DNA of 64,000 nucleotides from Hankyongella ginsenosidimutans (lineage in GTDB: Bacteria; Pseudomonadota; Alphaproteobacteria; Sphingomonadales; Sphingomonadaceae), in the NCBI RefSeq assembly GCF_005144965.1, contig NZ_CP039704.1, positions 2,464,001 to 2,528,000 of the forward strand, written 5' to 3'. A model generated the notes under the pieces. It saw only the letters and a list, made by a program, of their open reading frames with translations, ran no database searches and was not told where the DNA came from. A program made the position numbers and the translations under genes. Positions 28,324 to 41,630 of the stretch are shown piece after piece (position 1 is the stretch's first letter; the number at the start of each line of letters is the position of its first letter).

Positions 28324-28809
28324 TGATCGCCGACCTCAGCCCCGGTCGCTGCGCGCCTGTCTGGGCCGGTTCGCGACCGGGGTTGCTGTAGTGACGACCA
28401 TCGGGCGGAGCGGGCGCCGGTCGGCCTCACCATCAACAGCTTCACCTCGGTTTCGCTGGAACCACCGCTCATCCTGTTCAGCCTCGACCGCGCCACAAGC
28501 TGCCTGGCCGATTTTGAGGCGGCCGAGCATTATGCCGTCAATGTGCTGAGCGCGGACCAGCAGGCGATCTCCGACACTTTCGCCCGGGTAGATCCGGCCC
28601 TGCGCTGGCGCGACACAGCCTGGTCCGCCGGCACCGCATCCGGCGCGCCGGTGCTCGATGGCGCGATCGCCCGCTTCGAGTGCGCACGCTATGCCATCCA
28701 CGATGGCGGCGACCATCGCCTGTTCCTGGCGCGGGTGACTGCTGCCGCACACGCGGAGAACGCGGTTCCGTTGCTCTATTTCAACGGTGGCTATAGATTT
28801 CTCAACTGA
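28320..28809 (+). CDS. Flavin reductase domain protein, frameshifted
   Basis: FMN-binding split-barrel flavin reductase, typically the reductase partner of a two-component monooxygenase. Segments: LRACLGRFATGVAVVTTIG, then (after a break near 28410) VGLTINSFTSVSLEPPLILF and LDRATSCLADFEAAEHYAVN, VLSADQQAISDTFA, and an end LLYFNGGYRFLN. Another break near 28337 follows the MMIADLSP start. Restored length is about 163 aa. No monooxygenase lies beside it. Confidence 0.85.
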
Positions 28810-28898
28810 CCGGCCAGACCATTGCCGTTGAATGGCGGAATTGTTACAGTCGCTGCAAGCGCAGGTCGATCCTGCGGAATTGCGATACAGGCGACGCC

Positions 28899-30007
28899 AT
28901 GCCGGTACATCCCACGACACCGGACCTTGAACGGTCCGATGAACGAGAACGTGTTCAGAGGCCCAGAGCCGGCACCGATGTGCCGGTCGCCATCGAGCGG
29001 CGGGAACGCAAGCGCCCGGCTCCCGAACGCCTCTATGGGGCGATAGACCTTGGCACCAACAACTGCCGCCTTCTGATTGCGAGCCCAGGGCGGGGCGGCT
29101 TGCGCGCGGTCGACTCCTTTTCCCGGATCGTGCGGCTGGGCGAGGGCCTCAGCGCGAGTGGACGCCTGAGCGAGGCGTCGCAGGAGCGGGCGGTCGCGGC
29201 CCTGAAGCAATGCGCCAACAAGCTCGAGCGTCGCGGCGTGCACCTTGTGCGCAGCGTGGCAACGGAGGCCTGCCGCCGGGCCGAGAATACGGCTGCATTC
29301 GTCGCCCGCGTCTACGAGGAGACCGGACTGGCGCTGGACGTCATCACCCCGCAGGAAGAGGCGCGGCTGGCGGCGCTCGGCTGCGAGAGCCTGCTCGACC
29401 GGCGGGCAAGCCATGGTCTCGTGTTCGATATCGGCGGCGGCAGCACCGAGCTTGTGCTCGTGCAGTTTTGCCCGAAAAGCGGACGCCCGGCGATCGCCGC
29501 CTGGACCAGCATTCCTGGGGCGTCACCTCGTTGCACGAGACCTTTCGCAACGACCACGGTAACGACAGCGATTACGCCGCCATGCGCGAATGCGTGATGC
29601 AGGACGTCGCGCGCTTCGCCGAGAGTTGCCGCGCGCTGGGTATTGTCGCGCTGGAGGACGTGCAGTTGCTCGGCACGTCCGGCACCGTGACGACGCTGGC
29701 GAGCGTGCACCTCGGCCTTCAGCAATACGACCGCCGTCAGGTCGATGGCTGCATCGTCCCGAGCGCCGCGATGCGCGAGATCACCGCCAGCCTGTCGACG
29801 CTTACCGTCGCCGAGCGGGCTGGCTGGGCCTGTATCGGCCCCGATCGCGCCGATCTGGTGCTGGCCGGCTGCGCCATCCTCGACGCTGTGCTGGCAGTAT
29901 GGCCTTGCAAGCGGCTGCGGGTGGCGGACCGCGGCATCCGGGAGGGTATCCTGCGCCTGTTGATGCGCCACGACTCGGCCATGCTTGCCGCCGAGCAAGA
30001 GGCATGA
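28899..30007 (+). CDS. Ppx/GppA family phosphatase, one frameshift
   Basis: Exopolyphosphatase or guanosine pentaphosphate phosphatase of the ASKHA fold. ATP-grasp-like phosphate loops are present: LYGAIDLGTNNCRLLIA at about residues 45-60 and GLVFDIGGGSTELVLV at about 175. The frame breaks near 29515 (one extra G gives WGVTSLHETFRND). The C-terminal half includes LLGTSGTVTTLASVHLGL and RVADRGIREGILRLLM. About 369 aa. The downstream rlmE start overlaps the stop (ATGA), an association common in Alphaproteobacteria. A second Ppx paralogue is at 48338. Confidence 0.9.
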
Positions 30008-30711
30008 CGACAGCGGGAAGCGGCGGCCGGTCGCTGCGTGGCAAACAACGCCTGAAGACGGCCCGCGGCCGTACGGCGCAGTCGCAACGCTGGCTGGAAC
30101 GGCAACTGAACGACCCCTATGTGCGCGCTGCCAAGGCAGACGGCTATCGCTCGCGCGCGGCCTACAAGCTGCTGGAGCTGAACGAGCGCTTCGGTTTTCT
30201 CAACGGGGTCCGGCGCGTGCTCGACCTCGGCGCGGCGCCCGGCGGCTGGTGCCAGGTGGTGGCGAAGAAGAAGCGCGAGGCGCGGATCGTCGCCATCGAT
30301 CTGCTACCGATTGAACCCCTGCCGCGGGTGACGATCTTCCAGGACGATGTACGTGCGCCGGGCATGGCAGACCGGCTGCGCGAGGCGCTCGATGGGCCGG
30401 CGGACCTTGTGCTGTCCGACATGGCGGCGAACACCGTTGGCCACAAGCAGACCGACCATCTGCGAACCATGGGGCTGGTGGAGCTGGCGCTCGACATGGC
30501 CGAGGATATGCTGGACGAAGGCGGGGCGTTCGTCGCCAAGGTGCTGGCCGGCGGCGCGGACGCCGCGCTGATGGCGCGGCTCAAGCAGCGCTTCCGCTCG
30601 GTCAAGCACGCCAAGCCGCCAGCCAGCCGCAAGGAGTCCTCCGAATGGTATGTCGTCGCCCAGGGCTTCCGGGCGGAGGTGGAAGAAACATCCCAAGCTA
30701 TTGCGATTTAG
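30004..30711 (+). CDS. rlmE: 23S rRNA (uridine-2'-O)-methyltransferase RlmE (FtsJ/RrmJ)
   Basis: Methylates U2552 (E. coli numbering) of 23S rRNA using SAM. The 235 aa protein has YRSRAAYKLLELNERF, the SAM motif VLDLGAAPGGWCQVV at about 75-90, the catalytic Asp in LVLSDMAANTVG, and the catalytic Lys in FVAKVLAGG. The extended basic N-terminus (about 30 residues) is typical for alphaproteobacterial members. Intact. Confidence 0.95.
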   Translation: MTTAGSGGRSLRGKQRLKTARGRTAQSQRWLERQLNDPYVRAAKADGYRSRAAYKLLELNERFGFLNGVRRVLDLGAAPGGWCQVVAKKKREARIVAIDLLPIEPLPRVTIFQDDVRAPGMADRLREALDGPADLVLSDMAANTVGHKQTDHLRTMGLVELALDMAEDMLDEGGAFVAKVLAGGADAALMARLKQRFRSVKHAKPPASRKESSEWYVVAQGFRAEVEETSQAIAI

Positions 30712-30732
30712 CCCTTGCGCTTGAGGCCATGA

Positions 30733-32274
<1,542 letters not shown>

Positions 32275-32293
<19 letters not shown>

Positions 32294-32317
32294 TATAACT
32301 GGTGTTGTAGCCAGTTA
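32275..32317. terminator. Tandem short hairpins after guaB
   Basis: TATCATT (32275-32281) pairs with AATGATA (32289-32295), preceded by TTTTT. Directly after it TAACTGG (32296-32302) pairs with CCAGTTA (32311-32317). They fill the gap before rsmB and may terminate guaB or control rsmB entry. Confidence 0.4.
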
Positions 32318-32332
32318 GCCTGGATAAGATGC

Positions 32333-33587
32333 ATGACGCCTGCCGCCCGGACCCAGGCCGTAATCGATCTCCTCGGCGACGCCTTTCAGGCGGCTGAGCA
32401 ACAGGGCCTGCCTGCGGACATGCTGGCGAGCCGTTATTTCGCGCAGCGCCGTTACGCCGGCAAACGCGACCGGCAGGCAATCCGGGATCTGTTGTTTGAT
32501 GTCCTGCGTCGTCTGCCTTACAGCGCCGCCTATTATCCGCCGCGTGTGGCGATGCTGGCCTATGCGCGCAGCCAGACGCCGGATCTTGAAGCGCATTTCG
32601 GCTCGGACGGCTATGCGCCAGCCGCACTGCAGGATGAAGAATGCCGGGATGCCGTGCGACTGCTGGCGGAGCCGCTCGATCCGCCCGGCATCAGCGATGC
32701 CTGGATCAGACGCTGGAACCACGACGCCGCGCAGGAGCGTATGGCGCTGACGGGTCGCGCAGCGCTGTGCCTGCGGGTGAACATCGCGCGCACGACCCGG
32801 GACGGTGCCATGGCGCGCCTGGCGGCGGAAGGCCTGGCGGCTGAGCCGTCCCTGCTGTCGCCGTTCGGCCTGCGCTTGCCGGCGGGCGCGCGCATCGAGT
32901 CGACGCAGGCGTTCGCGGACGGCCTGATCGACGTTCAGGATGAGGCCAGCCAGATCTTCTGTCGTGCTGCCGGCGCGGAGCCGGGTATGACGGTTGTCGA
33001 TCTCTGCGCCGGTGCGGGCGGCAAGAGCCTTGGGCTTGCCATGCTGATGGCCGGCCATGGGCGGCTGATCGCCTGTGACCCCGCCGCCGAGCGCCTTGAG
33101 CGCCTGCGGCCGCGTGCAGTACGCGAAGGGGCTGATTGCATCGAGCGACGGGTTATACCGGCGGACGCTGACCAACAGGTCGCAGCGCTCGCTGATGTGG
33201 CGGGGCAGGCCGATATCGTCGTCGTCGATGCGCCGTGCACCGGCACCGGCACCTGGCGGCGCAACCCTGAAGCGCGTTGGCGGGTTCATGCCGGCGACAT
33301 TATCCGGGCCGCGGATACGCAGGCCGCGCTGATCGGGGCGGCGGCGCGGATCGTGCGGCCGGGCGGACGGATTCTTTACGGTGTTTGTTCCTGCTGCCGC
33401 AGGGCGAAGACGTCGTCACGCGCATTGCGCAGCAGGTGGCGGGCATAAAACCAGTCATGCTGGAACCGGCAAGGCTGAGCCTGCCGGAGCGCGCGCGCAG
33501 CACCTTGTCGGCGGACTGCCTCTGCCTGACGCCGAACCGCCTTGGGTGCGACGGCTTTTCATCGCGGCTTTCGACAGGCTTTGTTAG
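32333..33587 (+). CDS. rsmB: 16S rRNA m5C methyltransferase, RsmB/NOP2 family, frameshifted
   Basis: SAM-dependent cytosine-5 methyltransferase. An N-terminal helical domain (residues 1-140) precedes the catalytic domain: VQDEASQIFCRAAGAEPG, SAM motif VVDLCAGAGGKSLGLAML, catalytic motifs VDAPCTGTGTWRRNPEARW and GRILYGVCS. Frame breaks near 33390 (then LPQGEDVVTRIAQQVAG) and in the T run near 33560, where one extra T gives GCDGFFIAAFDRLC ending at 33587. About 418 aa. RsmB is the best match; another RsmB/F-type enzyme cannot be excluded. Confidence 0.85.
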
Positions 33588-33632
33588 TCTTGCGCGATCA
33601 GAGTCGCGCAGAATCAGCATCGGGATTGACCT

Positions 33633-34114
33633 ATGTTCACGCCATCACGCCTTTTCCTCGCCGCTGCGCTCATCGCCCTGCCGGGCCTTGCGCAGGCCAG
33701 CGCCAGTGCGATCAACGCCGACTCGCAGCGCCTGACCCTGGATGCCAACGCGCAGCTGAGTGCCCGGCAGTCCGTCGCCGCCGCCGATCTCTATGAGGCG
33801 GCGCTGGCGGCCGATCCGAAAAACGTCGCCGCTTACATCGGGTTGGGCCGGGTCTACGAGTCGCTTGGGTTGCCCGGCAAGGCGCTGAGCTATTACCGCG
33901 AAGCGCTGGAGGTCGAGCCGAACAACCTCGACGCACTGGAGGCGCAGGCGGCCGGGCTGATCGGCAAAGGCAAGCTCCCGCAAGCGCAGCTGAATCTGGA
34001 TCGCATCCGCAAGGTCTGCAAAAGCGATTGCGCAGCAGCACGGCGCGTCTCCTGCTGATCGCCTCCGCGCGCGAGAAGGGCGCGGCAGTGACATCGAAGA
34101 CGGTCAGGCGCTGA
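33633..34114 (+). CDS. Secreted tetratricopeptide-repeat protein, one frameshift
   Basis: Signal peptide [20 protein letters not shown] with cleavage likely after AQA. One clear TPR pair follows ([40 protein letters not shown]). The frame breaks near 34035; the alternative frame continues [17 protein letters not shown] to a stop at 34114. About 160 aa. The end overlaps the 3' end of the convergent rsmA by about 11 bp. Function unknown. Confidence 0.65.
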
Positions 34115-34944
34115 TCGCCTCGGCCGCGCGCGCGAGGTCGACGAATTCCGCGATACTCAGGGTTTCCGCACGGCGCGCACCGTCGATGCCGGCTTTATCC
34201 AGCAGGGCGTCAGCGTCAGGCGCGAAGCGTTTCAGGGAACTGCGCAGCATTTTGCGGCGCTGGCCGAACGCCGCCTCGGTGAGGCGTTCAAGTGTCGCGA
34301 CCCGGATATCGCCCAGCGGCGGCGCAGGGCGGATGTGCACGACGGCGGAGGTGACCTTGGGCGGCGGCACGAAGGCCTGGCGCGGCACCGTCAGCGCAAT
34401 CCGCGCCTGCGCGCGCCATTGCGCCAGAACGGCAAGCCGGCCGTAAGCCTCAGTATCCGGCGCAGCCACAATCCGGTCCGCGACTTCCTTCTGGAACATG
34501 AGCGTCAGGCTCGCCCACCAGGGCGGCCAGGGTCGGCGGTCAGCCAGCCGACCAGCAGGGGTGTTGCGATATTGTAGGGCAGGTTGGCGATGATATGCGT
34601 TGGCGTCCCGGCAAAGGCGGTGCGGGCATCGAACGCCAGGGCATCGCCCTCGACCAGCGTAAGCCGGCCGTCTGCCGCCTCGACCAGACTGCCCAGTGCT
34701 GCGTGGCAGCGCGGGTCCGTCTCGACTGCGATCACGCGCGCGGCACCCGCGTCCAGGATCGCCCGTGTAAGACCGCCCGGCCTGGCCCGACCTCGAACAC
34801 GTTCGCACCCACGAGCGGCCCGGCCGCCCCGACGATGCGGCGCAGCAAATTCTGGTCGAGGATGAAGTTCTGACCGAGTGCCTTGCGCGCCCAGAGTCCA
34901 TGCGCCTCGATGACGGCGCGCAGGGGCGGCAGGTCCAGGCTCAC
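34104..34944 (-). CDS. rsmA: 16S rRNA (A1518/A1519-N6)-dimethyltransferase, frameshifted
   Basis: KsgA/RsmA dimethylates two adjacent adenines near the 3' end of 16S rRNA. The GTG start at 34944 overlaps the pdxA stop (GTGA). N-terminal part: [20 protein letters not shown], then [16 protein letters not shown] (SAM motif), [15 protein letters not shown], the catalytic motif [12 protein letters not shown], and in the third frame [11 protein letters not shown] and [12 protein letters not shown]. Breaks lie near 34790 and near 34520. About 280 aa. Confidence 0.94.
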
Positions 34945-35870
34945 GCGCGCCGCTCCGCGCACGCGACCGCCAGGCGAACGGCGGCGAGCATGGCGTCCGG
35001 CCGGGCGAGGCCACGCCCGGCGATGTCGAACGCCGTGCCATGATCCGGGCTGGTGCGGACATAGGGCAGGCCGAGCGTCATATTGACGCCTTGGTCGAAA
35101 TCCAGGGTTTTGATCGGGATCAGCGCCTGATCGTGGTACATGCAGACTGCGGCGTCATAGCGGCTGCGCGCGGCTGCGTGAAACAGGGTATCCGCGCTCA
35201 TGGGGCCGAGCAGCGTCATGCCTTCCGCCCGCAGGGTCTCCAGCACCGGCGCGATCACGCTCTGCTCTTCCTGGCCCAGCGCGCCGCCTTCGCCGGCGTG
35301 CGGATTAAGACCCGCGACGGCGATCCGCGGCGCCGCGATCCCGAAGTCGCGGATCAGGCCAGCGTGCGTGACCCGCAGGCGCTGGGCAAGCAGAGCCGGC
35401 GTCAAATGCCGGGAGACCTCACACAGAGGCACATGAATGGTGACCGGCACCGTGCGCAAGGACGGGCCGGCGAGCATCATGGCGAAATCCGCAACGCCGG
35501 CACGGTGCGCGAGGTACTCGGTCTGGCCCGGCCACCTGAACCCGAGCGGATAGAGGCCCGCCTTCGAGACTGGCGCCGTCACGAGCGCATCCAGCGCACC
35601 CTCGGTTGCGAGCTGCGTTGCGCGTTCCAGGCAATCGTAGGCGATGCGGGCGCTGACTGCGCTTGGCTCGCCCGGTGTCACCGGCCCGCGTTCAGGCGTC
35701 GCAAGCCAGGGCGTACCCGCCGGGAAGCGCGTCCGGTAGGATTCAGGCCCGATAATGGCGACTAGGTGATGCTGCGCGGCCGCTGCCAGGATTTCCGGGC
35801 CGACGCCTGCGGTATCGCCAAGTGTGGCGATGATGCGCGGCTTGTCAGCGATAGTCGACAATGGCGTCAC
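34941..35870 (-). CDS. pdxA: 4-hydroxythreonine-4-phosphate dehydrogenase
   Basis: NAD-dependent oxidation of 4-phosphohydroxy-threonine in de novo vitamin B6 synthesis. The 309 aa protein is intact: [19 protein letters not shown] at the N-terminus, [28 protein letters not shown] and the metal-binding His in [12 protein letters not shown]. The start codon lies inside the 3' end of surA (26 bp overlap). Order lptD-surA-pdxA-rsmA is classical. Confidence 0.95.
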   Translation of the reverse strand: MTPLSTIADKPRIIATLGDTAGVGPEILAAAAQHHLVAIIGPESYRTRFPAGTPWLATPERGPVTPGEPSAVSARIAYDCLERATQLATEGALDALVTAPVSKAGLYPLGFRWPGQTEYLAHRAGVADFAMMLAGPSLRTVPVTIHVPLCEVSRHLTPALLAQRLRVTHAGLIRDFGIAAPRIAVAGLNPHAGEGGALGQEEQSVIAPVLETLRAEGMTLLGPMSADTLFHAAARSRYDAAVCMYHDQALIPIKTLDFDQGVNMTLGLPYVRTSPDHGTAFDIAGRGLARPDAMLAAVRLAVACAERRA

Positions 35871-37159
35871 GCCGCAGGTCGCGCAGGTAGCGACGCGCCA
35901 TCAGCGATACACGCTCCTCGTTCATCTGGGCATAGATTTGCTCGAAGGACGGCCCTTTGTTTTCCGGCTCGTCGCGTCCGCACAGCACCAGCACCCGCGC
36001 ATCCTTCTGCGTGCCGAACACCGGGGTCGCCTGGCCGATCTGAAGCTGCGCCAGCAGGCTGCAGCCCTTCGGCAAACTGGCCGAGCGGCTGCGGGTCGAT
36101 ATTGGTGACATCTCCCCAGTTCCGTCGCCACAGCTTCGGCGCGGCCGCAGCCGCCGAAACTGCGCGTCGCCTGGTGGATGCGCTCGACCGCTGCGCGCCG
36201 GTCTGCCTCGGAGAGGGATCGCTGACGGGGACGGCGATCTGCTTTGCCGTGATGACGGCGGCCTTGGGGTCCGCACCCAGAACTTCGCGCTGATCGACCT
36301 TGGCCAGAACAGTGATGCCGCCGGGGATTTCCACGGGATCGCTGATCTGCCCCTTGGGCAGGGCCTCGGCTACGGGGCGCAGGACGGCGCTGAGCTGATT
36401 GTCCATGACCCAGCCCATGTCGCCGCCGACGGCGGCCGTCGAGGCTTCCGAATACTGCCGGGCATAGGCAACGAAGGAAGCGCCGCTGCGGACCTGCTCG
36501 ACGATGCGCGCCGCGGTTGCGCGGGCGCGCTCCATCTGCTCGGGGAGGCGGAGATGAAGATCTCGCCCAGCCGGTATTCCTGCTGTCCCTTGGCGGCGAC
36601 CATACGATCCATGGCGGCGTGCACTTCGTCGTCACCGACGTTGACGAACGGCTCGACGCGCCGCCGCAGCAACTGGCTCCAGGCGACCTCTGCGCGAATC
36701 TGGTCGCGCAGGCTCTGGGCCGATGTGCCAATATCCTTGAGGTAGCGGGCGAACGCATCGGGCGACCGGCCGAAGTTCTTGGCAACGCGTGCAAACGCGC
36801 CCTCGACCTGGCCTTCCTCGACGTTGATCTCCTGCTCTTTTGCCTCGGCGACCTGCAGCTTTTCGTCGATCAGGTTGCGCAGGACCTGAATACGCAGCTG
36901 TTCGCGCTCCTGCTGACCGATGCGGCCACCGGAGGCGGCGACCGCCAGAGCCAGGCGCTGGTCGATGTCGAGGTCGGTGATGACGGCACCGTTGACGATG
37001 GCCGTCGCCTTGCGGACCTGGGGATCCGCCTTCGTCAGCACGAAAGTCCGGAATGTTGAGACCGGCCGGGTTGGCGGACTGCGCGACGGCGAGGGTAGGG
37101 GCGAGCAACGCGACGATGGCGGCAGCCGCATGCGCGCGGCGAAACAATTTGTTCATCAT
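35845..37159 (-). CDS. surA: Periplasmic chaperone/peptidyl-prolyl isomerase SurA, several frameshifts
   Basis: Delivers outer-membrane proteins, notably LptD, to the assembly machinery. Signal peptide RRAHAAAAIVALLAPTLAVA. The SurA N-domain follows (IVNGAVITDLDIDQRLALAV, LRNLIDEKLQVAEAKEQEI), then a parvulin-type domain (ASFVAYARQYSEASTAAVGG, DMGWVMDNQLS). The C-terminal helix region ends [20 protein letters not shown]. Breaks near 37045, 36545, 36165 and 36075. Restored length about 438 aa. It is transcribed after lptD with a 70-bp gap. Confidence 0.88.
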
Positions 37160-37229
37160 GCGTCACAGATACCCGAGAGCCGGGCATCGTTTCAACTGCC
37201 AAGCGCGCCGCGCACCGCGATCCGCCGCG

Positions 37230-39434
37230 TTATTGGCGCCGCCAGCCGCCGACGGTCTTGAACGCCAGGCGGATGAGCACCGTCGTGCCGCGCTGGAAGT
37301 CGCGGTCCTGGGTGAAATTGCGCTTCACGCCGACCGAGAAGGCGAAGCATTCGTCTTCGTAGGATACGCCGCCGCTCTGGCGATCGGGGCGAACCCGTCC
37401 TGGCGCGGAATGGTCGGTGCGTCGGAACGGGTGACGTCGATAATGCTGCTGGCGAACATGGACCAGTATTTCGCGACCTGTACGCGGGTGGACAGACGCA
37501 GCTCCGCACGGTCTTCCAGCTCATTGTTGAGCACATCGCGATTGAGCTTGCTGTAGCCGATGGTGCCGAACGTGCGCGCAGTGCCGACCCGCAGGTCGAT
37601 TTCGTTGCGCCGGACGGCCAGGCTGTCGCGGTCGAGCCGGTAGCGGTGGATCAGGTCGACCCAGTCCCGGTAGCGCAGCGAGGTCCGGCCGACGATGTCG
37701 GAGCGGCCTTCAGCAAGCCCGGTGCCGGCAATGAACGGCGAGTCGCCGTAGAGGCGATAGCTTTGGCCGGCCTCCGTGCGGATTTGCCAGTTTTTCTGGT
37801 CAAGGGACCAGCGCAGACCGTAAGTGACGCGGCCACCGCCCTCGATCCGGTCCAGCCCCGGCGCACGGTCGATTTCGAACAGGCTGGCGCTGTCCAGATC
37901 GAAGGCGCGGCTGTCCTCGTTCGGGAACGGCGAATTGTTGGTGTTCGGGGCAACCACGATCTGGGCGATGGGCTCGAAAGTCTGCACGCCGCCAAGCGCC
38001 GGGCCAGCAAGCGGCAGCGATAGCGTCGTCGCAAGCGTGGGCAGAACCCGGCCATGCCAGCCGCTCTCGCCGGCATCTTCCGGTCGCACGCTCAGCCGGT
38101 CGCTGCTCGTATTGTGATAGATGTCCGCGCGGCCGAGCGCGGTCGTGGTCAGAACCTGGCCCCAGTCGCCGAACCGTGTCTGCCGCCACTGCACGCTCAG
38201 GGAACCGCGGTTGGTGTCCCCGCCGTCCGATCGGTAGATCGAGAGGGTGTTGGCCCGCAGGCTGATCTGCCCCACTGGGCATCAGGCGTGCTCGCCCAGC
38301 GGTAATCAAGCTGGGGCAGCACGAAGGGGATGAGTCCCTGCTGATCAGTCAGGCGCAGGCCCTGAAACCCCAGAGGTTTGCTGCGAAATAGCTGCGGTCG
38401 CCAAAATATTCGAGGCGGTAGTTGCTGCGCAGCGTATCGTCCTCGTTGATATTGTACCGGCGCAGGAACGTGTCGTCCGTCGAGACGCTGCCGCTGACCG
38501 TGGAGCGCCAGCGCGGCGAATGCTGCAACAGGGCACCATAATAGACATAGCCGCGCAGTTCGCTGCCGCCGCTGCGGTCGCCCAGAATGTCGCGCCGCGC
38601 GGTGTAGGTTCCCGCCCCACCCAAGGTCAGCACGCCGGTTGAGACCTGTTCGCGATATTCCAGGCCAAGCACCGGTGCGACGGCGGAGTAGAAGGTCGGA
38701 GTGATGGTCAGGTCGCGCTGGGGCGACAGCACGACGAAAATCGGCAGGTCGAAGCCAACGCCCAGTTCCGCGTCCGTATAGAAGTTCGGGCCGAGCAGGC
38801 CGCTGGCGCGCTTCACATCCGGTGCCGGCGTCGAGAGCCCGGGCGTGAACAGCACCGGCACGCCCAGCATCTCAAGCCGTGCGCCCTCGTAATAAAACCG
38901 TTTGCGGTTTTCATCGTAGGTGACGCGCCGCGCCTTGATGCGCCAGACCGGGGCACGCTCGCCGGCCCCGTCAACACAGACGGCGCACGGCGAATAGACC
39001 ACGCGCTCGAACCGATTGATCGGTTCCGCGCGCAGGCCGCTGGCAGCCGCCAGACGCGCGCCCTCGTCAAGCATCAGCAGCAGGTTGTAGACGACGCCGT
39101 CCTTGAGCGTATCGGTCAGTTCGGCGCGCTCGGCCCGCGCCAGGTTGCCTTGCGGGTCCCACATGCGGACGTTGCCGCGCGCTTCCACGCTGCCGCTGGT
39201 GCGATTGTAGACGACTTCGTCCGCCTGCAGGCGATAACCGTTGCGCTGTGCAATCACATTGCCGCGCGCCGTCACGATCTCGCTGGTGTCGTTATACTCC
39301 AGGCTGTCCGCCTCGAAACCGATCGGCGGATTGTCCGGCGCTTGCTGCGCCTGCGCCTGTGCGGTGCCGAGCGCGAGCGCGATTGCCGTAGTCGTCCAGA
39401 AGCGCCGCAAACCCGAAATCTCCCGCCTGTGCAT
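37230..39434 (-). CDS. lptD: LPS-assembly protein LptD, frameshifted
   Basis: Outer-membrane beta-barrel that inserts lipopolysaccharide with LptE. Signal peptide followed by the OstA/LptA-like jellyroll (IGFEADSLEYNDTSEIVTAR, NGYRLQADEVVYNRTSGSVE, RMWDPQGNLARAERAELTD), then alternating barrel strands (RDLTITPTFYSAVAPVLGLE and many others). Breaks lie near 38375 and near 37380; the last part ends in TVLIRLAFKTVGGWRRQ with TAA at 37230. About 735 aa. Essential in most LPS-bearing bacteria, which argues that the breaks are artefacts. Confidence 0.92.
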
Positions 39435-39588
39435 GGTCGCTTTTTGCTTCTAGGCACGCAACCTTGCTGCTGGCAATCGGCAACCGGGTGTTGCGGGCGC
39501 GACGGCCGATGCTATGCTCGCACATCGTGCGCTGTTGCGCGCTCTTCTCACCGCCGCGACCACCTGCGGCTAGTCACGATAGGGTTTC

Positions 39589-41073
39589 ATGCTCACGTTC
39601 CGCTATTCTGCCCCCGTTGCCGTCGAGTCCGGCGCTCTTGCCCTGCTATGCGCTGCGGATGGCCGCATTCTCGCCGAGGGCTTGCCGGCGACCCTGGCCG
39701 AAGCCGCCGCGCGCGCGCAACGCCAGCCGTTTCCGTGGCGAGACCGCCGAGATGCTTGAGCTGCTGGCGCCTGCGTTCGGCGACGTGAGCCGGGTGCTGC
39801 TGGTCGGTGTCGGCGATGCCGCAAAGATCGACGCCGGGGTCTGCGAGCGGATCGGCGGCGCGCTGGCCGCCCGCCTGAATGCGTCCGGCGAGAACACCCT
39901 GACCATCGTTGGGCCACCGGGCGCGGACGATGCCGCCGGCAAGCTCGCCGCCAGCATCGCCTTCGGCTATCGCCTGCGCGGCTATCGGTTCGATCGTTAT
40001 CGGACCCGGGAACCAGCGGCCAAGAAGCCGTCCATCGACACCGTGACGATCCAGACCCGTGTGCCGGCCGCCGCCGAGGCCGAGCACCAGCGCCTTGCAG
40101 CGCTTGCGGATGGTGTGGCCTTCGCGCGCGATCTGGTCTCCGAACCCGCGAACATCCTCTACCCGGAAAGCTTCGTCGAGCGTTGCATGCCGTTGGCGGA
40201 TCTCGGCGTGCGGCTGGAGATTCTCGATGAAAGCCGGCTGCACGACCTCGGCTTCGGCGCGTTGCTTGGCGTGGCGCAAGGGTCGGCGCGGCCGGCCCGT
40301 GTGCTGATCATGGAATGGGATGGCCTCGGCCAGCCGGAGGCGACTCCTGGTGCTCATCGGCAAGGGGTGACGTTCGACACCGGCGGCATCTCGATCAAGC
40401 CGGCCGCCGGCATGGAACAGATGAAGTGGGACATGGGCGGCGCCGGCGCGGTGGCCGGCACGATGCGTGCCCTGGCCGGGCGCAAGGCGAAAGCGCGGGT
40501 CATCGGCCTGTGCGGCCTGGTCGAGAACATGCCCTCGGGCACCGCGCAGCGCCCGGCGACGTGGTCACCAGCCTGTCCGGCCAGACAGTCGAGGTGATCA
40601 ACACCGATGCGGAAGGCCGTCTGGTGCTGTGCGACGTGATGACCTACGCGCAGGATCGTTTCAAACCGTCGGTCATGCTCGATCTTGCAACCCTCACCGG
40701 GGCGATGATCATCTCGCTCGGTCACGAATTCGCCGGCCTGTTCGCCAACGACGACGACCTGGCGCGCGATCTCGTGACCGCCGGGTTCGCGACCGGCGAC
40801 AAGCTGTGGCGCTTCCCGCTTGGCGAGGCCTATGACAAGCTGATCGCCTCGCAGATCGCCGACATGAAGAACGTCGGCCCGCGCGAGGCCGGGTCGATCA
40901 CCGCGGCGCAATATCTGAAGCGCTTCGTGAAGGACGGCGTGAAGTGGGCGCACCTCGACATCGCCGGCATGGTCTGGGCGGAGAAGGACGGCGCGCTGTG
41001 GGAGAAGGGCGCGACCGGCTACGGCGTGCGGCTGCTGGATCGCTACGTCGCTGACCAGTTCGAAGCGCGGTGA
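39589..41073 (+). CDS. pepA: Leucyl aminopeptidase (M17), frameshifted
   Basis: Two-metal aminopeptidase. An N-terminal macro-like domain (MLTFRYSAPVAVESGALALL, MLELLAPAFGDVSRVLLVGV) precedes the catalytic domain: KxxTFDTGGISIKPAAGMEQ (metal-site Lys/Asp region), MGGAGAVAGTMRALAG, the signature NTDAEGRLVLCD and LATLTGAMIISLGHEFAGL. Breaks lie near 39725, 40350-40370 (a compensating pair that hides the expected VLIGKG) and 40555. About 495 aa. The stop overlaps holC (GTGA). Confidence 0.93.
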
Positions 41074-41521
41074 CCCTCGACATCGGTTTCTATCATGTGA
41101 TGCGGCAGCCGCTTGAGCAGGCGGTGGCGCAGATTCTCGAGCGCGCCTACAGCCGTGGCCAGCGCACGGCGGTTCTGGTCGCCGACGAGGGCCGGATGCA
41201 GGCGCTGGATGCCGCGCTCTGGACCTATGACGATGCCAGCTTCCTGCCGCATGCGACCAGCCGCAACCAGCAAGCGGACCTGCAACCGATCCTGATCGGC
41301 ACGCAGGGCCTTGGGCGAACGCGCCCGAAGTGCTGCTGGCGGTTGCGACACCCTTGCCGGACGAACTCACGGCGTTCGAACGGGTGGCTTATGTGTTCGA
41401 TGGACGCGAGGACGCCCAGCTCCAGGCGGCGCGCCAGGCCTGGAGCGCCCTGAAGGCAAGCGGCCTGGCCCGCAGCTATTACCAGCAGCGGGAGGCCGGC
41501 GGCTGGGAGAAGAAAGCCTGA
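41070..41521 (+). CDS. holC: DNA polymerase III chi subunit, one frameshift
   Basis: Clamp-loader accessory subunit contacting SSB. GTG start at 41070 inside the pepA stop. N-terminal part: [40 protein letters not shown]. After a break near 41315 it continues [20 protein letters not shown] and [20 protein letters not shown]. About 150 aa. The pepA-holC-ndk order is standard in proteobacteria. Confidence 0.9.
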
Positions 41522-41630
41522 GAGCCCCGCTTTCCTGGACTGCCCGTTGCGTTTTGCCGGCAAGGCCGATAGGAAGCCGCCGGATTGTGGCGTCGGCATA
41601 CCGCCTTGCGCCGAATACAGGGATTTTATC